Shown here: positions 44,392-52,070 of the stretch, piece after piece | How positions within the stretch are numbered: the first letter of the stretch is position 1 | Layout of the letters: each line of letters begins with the position of its first letter | Assembly (NCBI RefSeq): GCF_036226925.1 | Contig: NZ_CP109031.1 | Span: 4,774,001-4,838,000 of the forward strand | Reading direction: 5' to 3' | Length of the DNA stretch: 64,000 bases | DNA from: Streptomyces sp. NBC_00659 | Lineage (GTDB): Bacteria; Actinomycetota; Actinomycetes; Streptomycetales; Streptomycetaceae | The notes under the pieces: generated by a model | Told to the model about the DNA's origin: nothing | Database searches by the model: none | What the model saw: only the letters and a program-made list of their open reading frames with translations | Program-made: the position numbers and the translations under genes

Positions 44392-44697
44392 ATGGCGAAA
44401 GAAAGTTCTCTCGCTCCACCCGTCTCCGGATCGACGGCACAGGGGCCGGCCGCGGCACGTGCCGTGACAGCCGGGCGATACACCTGTACACCTGCCGCCG
44501 CGTGTACATCGCCTGACGCCTGCGGCACCCTGCACGGAGACGGCGCACGCATCGAACTGTGGGCCACCGAATCGCTCCTCGGCGATTTCCTGACGGTGCT
44601 GGACGCGGTCCAAGAGGAAATCAACCAGCGGTGGAACGGCCAGGGACGCTCCGGCCGCCACAGCCCTCACGTGACTGGGGCGAATTTCCGTGAATGA
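44392..44697 (+). CDS. Small hypothetical protein cotranscribed with DUF2637 gene
   Basis: 101 residues, cytoplasmic. Three cysteines in a short stretch (YTCTPAAACTSPDACGTL, about 30-47), then an alpha-beta segment (RIELWATESLLGDFLTVLDA and VQEEINQRWNG). No family recognised. Its stop overlaps the GTG start of the DUF2637 gene by 8 bp, so the two are coupled. The ribosome site (GAAGGAGGGGG) lies farther from ATG 44392 than usual. Confidence 0.7.
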   Translation: MAKESSLAPPVSGSTAQGPAAARAVTAGRYTCTPAAACTSPDACGTLHGDGARIELWATESLLGDFLTVLDAVQEEINQRWNGQGRSGRHSPHVTGANFRE

Positions 44698-45538
44698 CGA
44701 CTATCCGAATCTCTCCTTCGCCCGGTACGGCCAGCAGCCCGCATATCCATATCCCACCGGGCCGGAGACCGGTCAGTACGGCGATCCCGTCGACGCCCTG
44801 CACGAGCAGGGCTGGGATCCGGTCGAGGAGCTCACCTACCTCCTCCAGGACGCCGCGGCGGCGGAGCAGGACGTCACCGTGCCGCCCCCGCGCAGCGAAC
44901 CGGCGTACGCGGACGAGTTCACGGGCGAGTTCACGGGCGAGTTCACCGGCGACCCGATGGACAACCTGGTGCAGATCACCGCCGAGTTGCCGCCCATCCG
45001 GCGCTCAACTGCCGGGCACCGCAAGGTACGGGTCCGCAACCGCCGCAACTGGCTGCAGACCGTCAGCTTCGTGATCGCCGCGGTCGCCGCCGCCACCGTG
45101 TCGATGGTGAGCGTCTTCAGCGGCATGGTGGCCTACTCGCCGCTCCAGCGCATCGCGTCCAACGCGCAGAGCGGTACGGGACCTTGGTGGCCCCTTCTGG
45201 TCTACGGCCCTTGGGTGGTGGCCTCGCTCTCGATCCTGAGGGCCGCCCTGCACCGGCGCCGGGCCGTGCACTCGTGGTACGTCGTCCTGCTGTTCTCGTC
45301 CGTCGCGATGATGTTCTGCGTGGCCGACGCCCACCAGACGATCACCGGTGTGGCCACCGCCGTCGTACCCGCCCTGGCGTCGTTGACCTGCTTCCAGCAG
45401 CTGATCCGTCAGATCACGCTGACCCGGCCGCCCCGCCAGAGCGCGTCCCGCCACCGGCAGCGCCCCTGCCCTCCGGCGTCCGCGGAACGCGCCGGCGGCA
45501 AGAAGAGTCCGGCGGCCTCGAAGAAGCCGCGCGTCTGA
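44690..45538 (+). CDS. DUF2637 membrane protein (SpdB-like)
   Basis: 282 residues. An acidic cytoplasmic N-terminus (about 1-110) contains three FTGE repeats (EFTGEFTGEFTGDP). Four predicted helices follow (about 122-145, 163-182, 190-210 and 217-238) and a basic C-terminal tail. DUF2637 proteins in Streptomyces resemble the SpdB spread proteins of conjugative plasmids but are also found in the chromosome with kinase or small-protein partners. GTG 44690 is preceded by the small-protein gene. Confidence 0.88.
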   Translation: MNDDYPNLSFARYGQQPAYPYPTGPETGQYGDPVDALHEQGWDPVEELTYLLQDAAAAEQDVTVPPPRSEPAYADEFTGEFTGEFTGDPMDNLVQITAELPPIRRSTAGHRKVRVRNRRNWLQTVSFVIAAVAAATVSMVSVFSGMVAYSPLQRIASNAQSGTGPWWPLLVYGPWVVASLSILRAALHRRRAVHSWYVVLLFSSVAMMFCVADAHQTITGVATAVVPALASLTCFQQLIRQITLTRPPRQSASRHRQRPCPPASAERAGGKKSPAASKKPRV

Positions 45539-45552
45539 CGCGCCCCGGGACT

Positions 45553-45616
45553 CCGCCCCGGCCGGGGCGGAACGGCCCGCACGCGGAAGGGGTGTCTCCC
45601 GAGAGAGACACCCCTT
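45553..45616. terminator. Two terminator hairpins between convergent genes
   Basis: CCGCCCCGGCCGGGGCGG (45553-45570) is a perfect palindrome. AAGGGGTGTCTC (45587-45598) pairs with GAGACACCCCTT (45605-45616). Together they separate the DUF2637 gene from the protease gene. Confidence 0.85.
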
Positions 45617-45634
45617 GCGCACTGGAACGGACGA

Positions 45635-47116
45635 TCAGCTGTCGCCCTCCCGGGAACCGAGGGTGACGTCGACCGTGTGGGTCTTGCCGTCGCGCGTGTA
45701 CGTGAGCTTGACGGTGTCGCCGGGCTTGTGGGTCCAGATCGCGCCGATGAGGGTCGGACCGCTGTCGACCACCATGCCGTCGAGCTTGGTGATGACATCG
45801 CCGGGCTTGAGGCCCGCCTTGGCGGCCGGACCGCCGGACTCGACCGCCGAGGCGCCGCTCGCGCCCTGCTCGGTGATCTTCGCGCCGCCCGTGCCCTCCT
45901 CCAGGGAGACGGACGCGCCGATCTTCGCGTACACCGGCTTGCCCGACTGGATCAGCTGCTGGGCCACGTACTTGGCCTGGTTGACCGGGATCGCGAAGCC
46001 CAGGCCGATGGAGCCGGACTGGCCGGAACCGCCGAGACCGCCGCTGCTCGACGACTGGATCGCCGAGTTGATGCCGATCACCGCGCCCGAGGCGTCGAGC
46101 AGGGGGCCGCCGGAGTTGCCCGGGTTGATCGAGGCATCCGTCTGGAGGGCGCTCATGTAGGAGGACTTGCTGCTGGCGCTGCCGTCACTGGAGGCGACCG
46201 GACGGTTCTTGGCGCTGATGATGCCCGTGGTCACCGTGTTGGAGAGACCGAAGGGCGCGCCGATCGCGATCGTGGAGTCGCCGACGGCCACCTTGTCGGA
46301 GTCGCCGAGGACGAGCGGCTTCAGGTCCGAGGGCGCGTTCTTCAGCTTGATGACCGCGACGTCGTACCCCTGCGCGTGGCCGACCACCTCGGCGTCGTAC
46401 TTCTTGCCGCTCGGGAAGGTGGCGGTGAGCTTGCCGCCGTCGACCGCGTCCGCCACGACGTGGTTGTTGGTCAGGATGTGACCCTGCTTGTCGAAGACGA
46501 AGCCCGTACCGGTGCCGCCCTCGCCGTTGGTGCTCTGGGCCTCGATGGTGACGGTGCTCGGCAGCGCGCCTGCGGCCACGTTCGCGACGGTGCCCGAGGC
46601 GCGCTTGACCTCACCGCTGCTGCTCGGGGCGGAGACCGTCGTCGAGTCGGTGGAGTTGTCGTCGTTCTTGGCCAGCGAGTAGCCGATGCCGCCGCCGACA
46701 CCGCCGGCGACCAACGCGGCCACCAGAACCGCGGCGACCAGACCGCCGCGCCCGTTCCTCGGCTTCGGCGCGGGCTGCTGGTAGGAGGAACCCCAGCCGT
46801 CGGCACCCGAGCCGCCGCCGTCGGCGTACGAAGGTGTGGCGGGCGGCGGAGGCGGCCAGCCCGCTTCGGGGGCGGACCCCTGGGTCGGAGCCTGCCCGTA
46901 AGGGTCGGCCCCCTGCCCGGCTCCGTCCGACGCGTACGCCGGCATGCCCACGGGCGCCGACTCGTGCTCCGGTGCGCCGGGCACCGCGGGGATCGGAGCG
47001 GTCGGCGCGCCCCCCGCGTACGAGGCGCCCTGCGCGGAAGCAGCGGGAGTTTCCACCGGCACGGGAGGTGCGGACGGGGCCGGGGGTACTGCGTTGCCCT
47101 CGTTCTCGGTGCTCAC
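45635..47116 (-). CDS. HtrA/DegP-like membrane-anchored serine protease with PDZ domain
   Basis: 493 residues. A Pro/Ala/Gly-rich cytoplasmic N-terminus (about 1-122), one transmembrane helix (about 126-147), then a trypsin-like domain (about 170-385). The catalytic triad is visible: His in LTNNHVVAD, Asp in YDVAVIKL and Ser in NPGNSGGPLLD. The C-terminal PDZ domain (about 395-488) has AAKAGLKPGDVITKLDG and GDTVKLTYTRDGK. It degrades misfolded extracytoplasmic proteins. Such proteases are often induced by envelope-stress systems, but no regulator is adjacent. Confidence 0.95.
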   Translation of the reverse strand: MSTENEGNAVPPAPSAPPVPVETPAASAQGASYAGGAPTAPIPAVPGAPEHESAPVGMPAYASDGAGQGADPYGQAPTQGSAPEAGWPPPPPATPSYADGGGSGADGWGSSYQQPAPKPRNGRGGLVAAVLVAALVAGGVGGGIGYSLAKNDDNSTDSTTVSAPSSSGEVKRASGTVANVAAGALPSTVTIEAQSTNGEGGTGTGFVFDKQGHILTNNHVVADAVDGGKLTATFPSGKKYDAEVVGHAQGYDVAVIKLKNAPSDLKPLVLGDSDKVAVGDSTIAIGAPFGLSNTVTTGIISAKNRPVASSDGSASSKSSYMSALQTDASINPGNSGGPLLDASGAVIGINSAIQSSSSGGLGGSGQSGSIGLGFAIPVNQAKYVAQQLIQSGKPVYAKIGASVSLEEGTGGAKITEQGASGASAVESGGPAAKAGLKPGDVITKLDGMVVDSGPTLIGAIWTHKPGDTVKLTYTRDGKTHTVDVTLGSREGDS

Positions 47117-47373
47117 AGCTCTTCTCCTCGATCCACGGCTGTTGTTCTCGGTCGCACTCGGTCACGCCCACTCACACTTGTCGATGGCCCGGCGCGATTC
47201 AGCTGTGCATGTGCTTTTGTACGCCGTCAGCTTTTCCCACAGGGCGTCAGGGCACCATAAGCGGTGGCTGTGCGTCCGAGGCCATCCTTTATAACGGACT
47301 TTTATTACCAAAAGGAATGTATTGCGACATATCTCACCTCACACTCGCCCGGCGACGGTGGCACCATGACGCC

Positions 47374-48183
47374 GTGACCCTCGCACGACAGCACCCGATC
47401 CAGGTCGTCGCCCACCGCGGAGCCTCCGAAGAGGCACCCGAGCACACGTTGGCCGCGTACAAGAAGGCGATCGAGGACGGTGCGGACGCCCTCGAGTGCG
47501 ATGTAAGGCTGACCGCCGACGGCCATCTCGTCTGTGTCCACGACCGCCGCGTGAACCGGACGTCCAACGGCCGCGGAGCCGTCTCCGCCCTGGAGCTCGC
47601 CGAACTCACCGCGCTGGACTTCGGCTCCTGGAAGAACCGCGACGAGTCGCCCGACTGGGAACACACTCCCGGGAGCCTGACGGACACCTCCGTCCTCACC
47701 CTGGAGCGACTGCTCGAACTCGTCGCCGACGCCGGCCGCCGCGTGGAGCTGGCCATCGAGACCAAGCACCCGACCCGCTGGGCGGGCCAGGTCGAGGAGC
47801 GGCTGCTCCAGCTGCTGAAGCGCTTCGGCCTGGACGCCCCCGCCTCCCCGGCCGAGTCCGCGGTGCGCGTCATGAGCTTCTCGGCGCGCTCGCTGCACCG
47901 CGTCCGGGCCGCGTCCCCGGCCTTGCCGACGGTCTATCTGCTCCAGTTCGTCTCACCCCGGCTGCGGGACGGACGACTGCCCGCCGGTGTCCGGATCGCA
48001 GGCCCCTCGATGCGGATCGTCCGCAGTCACCCGGGGTACATCGAGCGGCTGAAACGCGCCGGTCACCAGGTGCACGTCTGGACCGTGAACGAACCCGAGG
48101 ACGTCGATCTCTGCGTTGAGCTGGGCATCGACGCCATCATCACCAACCGCCCCCGCGCGGTGCTCCGCCAACTGGGCCGCTGA
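47374..48183 (+). CDS. Glycerophosphodiester phosphodiesterase
   Basis: 269-residue TIM-barrel enzyme that hydrolyses glycerophosphodiesters to glycerol 3-phosphate and alcohol. Active-site motifs are present: VAHRGASEEAPEHT (catalytic His, Arg and Glu), ALECDVRLTADGHLVCVHD (Glu, Asp and second catalytic His) and HVWTVNEPED near the end. No signal peptide, so intracellular. The start GTG 47374 is chosen by alignment with the conserved VVAHRG; the ribosome site is weak. An AT-rich patch (47284-47325) upstream probably holds the promoter. Confidence 0.93.
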   Translation: MTLARQHPIQVVAHRGASEEAPEHTLAAYKKAIEDGADALECDVRLTADGHLVCVHDRRVNRTSNGRGAVSALELAELTALDFGSWKNRDESPDWEHTPGSLTDTSVLTLERLLELVADAGRRVELAIETKHPTRWAGQVEERLLQLLKRFGLDAPASPAESAVRVMSFSARSLHRVRAASPALPTVYLLQFVSPRLRDGRLPAGVRIAGPSMRIVRSHPGYIERLKRAGHQVHVWTVNEPEDVDLCVELGIDAIITNRPRAVLRQLGR

Positions 48184-48396
48184 CCTGGCCCTGCCCGAGG
48201 CGGGCGGCCCCCGGAAAACGCCATGGCCACCCCCCGGAAACCATCGAGAATCGGCCAGCCGGTCACAGGGAGTGCACCGGCGCGTTCGTTCCGCATTCGA
48301 TCGTTACGAGTGCGTCAGCAGACGTCGATTGGCCGGTTTCCGGTCCAGCCCAAAGGGGCATCCACACCGTGGCGTGGGGTGAAGGAGGTCTCGGGG

Positions 48397-48939
48397 GTGG
48401 CGTTGGTGGTGGCACAGGAGGTGCCCACGTCGTCGAGCATGGCCGTGCCCCACGGCCCTGCGGGCGTGGGGGAAGCAAGACACCGGATGCGCGATCAACT
48501 GCGTTCGGGGGGCCTGGCGGAAACGGTCATCGACGATGCCGTACTGATCCTTTCCGAATTGCTCAGCAACGCGTGCCGACATGGCAGGCCCCTGGGCGAC
48601 GACCTGGCCGGCGACGGCAACGTGCGCGCGGCCTGGCGTGTCGACCCTGCAGGACGGCTGACGGTCGAGGTGACGGACGGCGGCGGCCCGACCCGCCCGG
48701 TGCCCGCGACCCCGTCGGTCACCGCCCGGGGCGGCCGCGGGCTGAACATCATCACGGCGCTGGCCAAGGACTGGGGTGTCCGGGACGACATCCACGGCGA
48801 GGTCACCGTGTGGGTGGTCGTCCAGGAGGACGTGGAAACGGCGCGTCGGCACGACGACTTCGCTACGCGCGTCGCGTCACCGAGGGTGTCCGGGCTCTCC
48901 GCTCTGGACTTCGTGGACGCCTTCGACGACCTCGACTGA
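48397..48939 (+). CDS. Anti-sigma-type ATP-binding protein (HATPase_c_2)
   Basis: 180 residues of the RsbW/SpoIIAB-like GHKL kinase family, typical of the many single-domain copies in Streptomyces. N box ILSELLSNACRHGRP (about 46-60), G1-like VTDGGGPTRPV, G2-like GGRGLNIITALAKDWGV. A C-terminal extension of about 40 residues is not part of the core. GTG 48397 is chosen because AAGGAGG lies eight bases upstream. The target sigma or anti-anti-sigma factor is unknown. Confidence 0.88.
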   Translation: MALVVAQEVPTSSSMAVPHGPAGVGEARHRMRDQLRSGGLAETVIDDAVLILSELLSNACRHGRPLGDDLAGDGNVRAAWRVDPAGRLTVEVTDGGGPTRPVPATPSVTARGGRGLNIITALAKDWGVRDDIHGEVTVWVVVQEDVETARRHDDFATRVASPRVSGLSALDFVDAFDDLD

Positions 48940-49075
48940 GCCGGACCGGGGCGCGCGGACCGGCCGCCGGACTCCGTGACGACGCGGTGCGTTGTCCACA
49001 GGATCCCGTCGGTCTCCGCGCGAACGGCTAGGCTCGCGCCAGTACGAGACGAGCCGTGATCGGGAGACACCCACG

Positions 49076-50044
49076 ATGGCCAAGAAGCGACCCCAGACGA
49101 AGGCCAAGCAGCCGCAGTTGAAGGACGGCGGCGAGATCCCGGTCGTCGGAGCGCGCGAGCCCTGCCCCTGCGGCAGCGGCCGCCGGTACAAGGCCTGCCA
49201 CGGCCGTGCCGCCGCGCACGCCGCGACCGAGCTGGTGCACCGCCCGTTCGAGGGCCTGCGGGGCGAGGGCGACTGGGTCGCGCTGCGCGAACTGGTGCCC
49301 GCCGCGACGGTCGGACTGACGCTCAAGGAGAGCCTGCCCGAGGACGTTCCCTCGGTCACCCTCGCCACGGTCCTGCCGATGGCATGGCCCGCGCTGCGCC
49401 GCGAGGACGGCTCGGTGCTGCTCGGCCTTCAGAACGACACACCGTCCGGCGACATCAGCCGCGACCTGGCCGACACCCTCCAGCGCGCGCTCGTCGCGCC
49501 GCCCGGCACCCCGGTCGAGGGACGGCGCGCCCCGGCGGACGGTCCCCGGCTCCAGGACCTGCTCGACCCCGAAGGCGCCTTCGAGCCAGTTGTGCACAGC
49601 GGCTTCGAGTTCTGGGTCCCGGACGTGGAGAACTCGACGCCCGAGGTGGCCGCCTCGCTGGAGCGCGCCAACGCCGCCGCCATCCCGACGGTGAAGCTCT
49701 CCGGGGTCGACGCCGCCTACTGGTGCGAGACGCCCGACAAGAACCACCTGCGCTGGGTCATGCCGTACGCCGAGGAGCAGCTTCTGGACGCTCTCGCGCG
49801 GCTGCACGCCGAGGGCCGCTCGAGCCTCGGGGAGGGCACCCGGCTGGTCGGTTCCTTCCGTGCGCACGGGCTCACGGTCCCGGTCTGGGACCTGCCGAGC
49901 GGTGTCACGGCGGACGACGTCGAGAAGCCGGCGGCGGAGTTCGCCGAACGCCTCGCCACCGCTCTGGCCATGGACACGCCGCTGACGGCGGACGAGCGCC
50001 GCGCACGCGGGGGGCTCACCAACCGCCAGGTGACACTCAGCTGA
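49076..50044 (+). CDS. DUF5926 family protein with SEC-C zinc motif
   Basis: 322 residues. A basic N-terminus (MAKKRPQTKAKQPQ) is followed by a SEC-C metal-binding motif (EPCPCGSGRRYKACHG, about 28-43), as at the end of SecA. A long domain typical of actinobacterial DUF5926 proteins follows (WVPDVENSTPEVAASLERAN and NHLRWVMPYAEEQLLDALAR). No enzymatic role is established. ATG 49076 has GGGAGA upstream and a TAGGCT -10-like hexamer about 45 bp before. Confidence 0.88.
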   Translation: MAKKRPQTKAKQPQLKDGGEIPVVGAREPCPCGSGRRYKACHGRAAAHAATELVHRPFEGLRGEGDWVALRELVPAATVGLTLKESLPEDVPSVTLATVLPMAWPALRREDGSVLLGLQNDTPSGDISRDLADTLQRALVAPPGTPVEGRRAPADGPRLQDLLDPEGAFEPVVHSGFEFWVPDVENSTPEVAASLERANAAAIPTVKLSGVDAAYWCETPDKNHLRWVMPYAEEQLLDALARLHAEGRSSLGEGTRLVGSFRAHGLTVPVWDLPSGVTADDVEKPAAEFAERLATALAMDTPLTADERRARGGLTNRQVTLS

Positions 50045-50115
50045 CCCACAGCAAATCCACAGGACGGGAAACTGACCGACCGGTCAGCTGGTCAGGGCCT
50101 CGGAAGCGGGTGACT

Positions 50116-50247
50116 CCTGTCACAACTCCCCGTTGTGACAGGTAAATCCGTGTCCGAATAGCCGAGATCGAATTTGCGAACCGCCGATCTCTTGTTACCG
50201 TTCGAGTAGCCCGGTTGCTGGTGCATCCCCCGTCGCCAGCAACCGGG
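50116..50247 (+). ncRNA. Candidate three-hairpin small RNA ending in a terminator
   Basis: Hairpin 1: CCTGTCACAA (50116-50125) with TTGTGACAGG (50133-50142), loop CTCCCCG. Hairpin 2: GAGATCG (50164-50170) with CGATCTC (50185-50191). Hairpin 3: CCCGGTTGCTGG (50210-50221) with CCAGCAACCGGG (50236-50247), a C-rich 14-base loop, then TCTTTCC. All stems are perfect. The region holds no open frame, so a stable RNA or a structured 3' region of the DUF5926 transcript is likely. Several conserved small RNAs are known in Streptomyces; I cannot assign this to one. Confidence 0.6.
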
Positions 50248-50285
50248 TCTTTCCATGTTCGGAATCCCGAACAATATCAATCGCC

Positions 50286-50867
50286 TTACCGGCGGACCGA
50301 GTTGCTTCCCGAGCGCAGCAGCAGCGGCCCCTCGGCGCTCCGCGCGAATTCCGCGACCGCCGAGTATGTCCCCGGATCGCCCGCCATGTGTTCCCTGGGC
50401 GTCTCGCACGCCCCCGGGTCGTCCTCCGCGTCCATCGCGCAGTTCATCTGCACCGTGCGGCCCCCAGGACCCATCAGAGTCAGGGCCGAGCTCAACGCCT
50501 CGCCGGTCGCGTTGCGGTAGTAGGTGCGCGCCCAGGTCTCCTCGCCCTGCGTCAGGACACAGGTCTGTGCCTCGACGCCGTCGGGCGAGGAGAGTTCGGG
50601 ACCGCACCGGGCGGCGGTGGCGAGACCGAGGCCGAGCAGCGGGGGAGAGCGCCGGGGTCCGGGCGACGGCGGCCGGTCGTCCCCGGCCCCCGTCCCGCGC
50701 GCGGACGAGGAACCGTCGTCGCCCACCGGGCCGGCCGAGGCCACGGCCAGCGGCAGGGCGAGGACGAACACCACGACTCCCGCCAACGCCACCGGACGGA
50801 CTCTTCGGGGGGCCGGCCCGCCGCCCGGCGGCGCCTCGGCCGGGCACCTCCCGGAACGACGCTGCAT
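50286..50867 (-). CDS. Secreted or membrane-anchored hypothetical protein
   Basis: 193 residues. A basic Pro/Gly-rich start and one hydrophobic segment (about 27-46, ALAGVVVFVLALPLAVASAG) act as anchor or signal. A linker follows, then an extracytoplasmic domain with four cysteines (ARCGPEL, QTCVLT, MNCAMD and GACETP), probably two disulfides. Family not recognised. Convergent with the DUF5926/sRNA region. Confidence 0.75.
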   Translation of the reverse strand: MQRRSGRCPAEAPPGGGPAPRRVRPVALAGVVVFVLALPLAVASAGPVGDDGSSSARGTGAGDDRPPSPGPRRSPPLLGLGLATAARCGPELSSPDGVEAQTCVLTQGEETWARTYYRNATGEALSSALTLMGPGGRTVQMNCAMDAEDDPGACETPREHMAGDPGTYSAVAEFARSAEGPLLLRSGSNSVRR

Positions 50868-50922
50868 AGGCGGACGATAACGAGCGGGGGACGGCGCGCG
50901 GCTCGCCGCGCGCCGGACGCCC

Positions 50923-51588
50923 CTACAACTCGGGCGCGCTCACACCCGTACGAGTGAGTGCCTCGACGACGGCATCCACCACGGCCTCCACGCCGGGCAC
51001 CCAGGGAGCGGCCGAACCGGGCAGGGGAGCGCGCTCCCAGCGGATCTGCCCCTGGCCCGTCTCCGACGGCGGCAGCGCGATGTAGCCGCCGTCGCCGTGG
51101 AAGCGCAGGGAGCCGGGCACGTAGTCCTTGGCGTAGAGCAGTTCGCCGAGCTGCTCCATGGAGTACGGGGCGACGAGGATCGCCCAGCGGGAGGGAGAGG
51201 CGACGACCGGGCCGAGGCGCATGCCCGTGCGGTCGAGGGCGTCCAGCGCACGGGCCGCCGCGAGGGCGGGCAGACTCACCGCGCACGGGGCGCCGCCCCC
51301 GGTGGCCAGCACGATGGAGGCCGAGGGCCGGTTGGTCCACCACCAGCGCACCATGCGCTCGTCCGTGGTGGCCGCGAGGAGGCCGGGGTCGAAGGGATGG
51401 GCGCCCGGCACCGTGCACTCCGGGTCGGGGCAGCCGCAGCGGGCACGCCCCTGCGGGTCGGCCGCCACACCCGGGAGTACGGGCCACCGCCATGCCGCCG
51501 CGAACGTCAGGGCCGCGCTGAGCATCTCAGGCCTCCCGTTGTTTCGCCTGGACAGGAGCCTGCGTCGCCTTCCGAGGATCTCGCGCAT
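50923..51588 (-). CDS. Prim-pol-domain protein, conserved hypothetical
   Basis: 221 residues resembling the N-terminal domain of bifunctional DNA primase/polymerases: ALTFAAAWRWPVLPG, Cys/His group CGCPDPECTVPGAHPFDP, and the following helix-strand WWTNRPSASIVLATG. The expected D-x-D metal motif is not obvious (CAVSLPAL in its place), so polymerase activity is doubtful. An in-frame Met at 51525 (MLSAALTF) is an alternative start just before the conserved part. Confidence 0.78.
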   Translation of the reverse strand: MREILGRRRRLLSRRNNGRPEMLSAALTFAAAWRWPVLPGVAADPQGRARCGCPDPECTVPGAHPFDPGLLAATTDERMVRWWWTNRPSASIVLATGGGAPCAVSLPALAAARALDALDRTGMRLGPVVASPSRWAILVAPYSMEQLGELLYAKDYVPGSLRFHGDGGYIALPPSETGQGQIRWERAPLPGSAAPWVPGVEAVVDAVVEALTRTGVSAPEL

Positions 51589-52070
51589 GAGCGCTCGTTC
51601 CTTTCCGTTGCACGCCTGGCAACACCGAGGATCACATCACACCATGTGTCGATCACTTCACTGTGCGTACCTGCTGGCGCATCACACCCCTGCTGGAGAC
51701 AAGGGGAACCCCTCTGGGCCGAGCATGTGGCTGTGTCCGCGCCCATACCGCGTACATCCAAAGCATGGGCATGGCGTGGGGTGGCGGCGCCTGGCGTTTT
51801 ACGTCCCGCGTATTCCTAGCCGCCTCCGCCACGGGAGGATGGGGCACGGTCGTCGGTGGTTAAGACGCCCGGGTCCGTCGCCAGGTTCCGGGCGGATCTC
51901 AACCACCCCTGGCCTTCACCGAGTACGTACCCATCACGACCGCTGTGACGCTCCGTCGAACGAGGCCAGTCGACCTCAATAAGCCGTTGCCCGAGTCAGT
52001 TTTAGGCCAATTTTAATTTCCCGCAAGGGTTACCGCCGGTCTCACGGACACCAGGAATCCCGGCAGGACA
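51589..52070. other. Long divergent intergenic region
   Basis: 482 bp between divergent genes. I see no coding frame. An AT-rich patch around 51998-52022 (TTTTAGGCCAATTTTAATTT) precedes the PP2C-like gene and could be promoter DNA. CACAT (51643-51647)/ATGTG (51654-51658) is a small inverted repeat on the left side. Confidence 0.5.

Noticed and set aside
51589..52070. c-di-AMP (ydaO) or other riboswitch in the long divergent gap
   Set aside because: No recognisable conserved riboswitch core could be found by eye.
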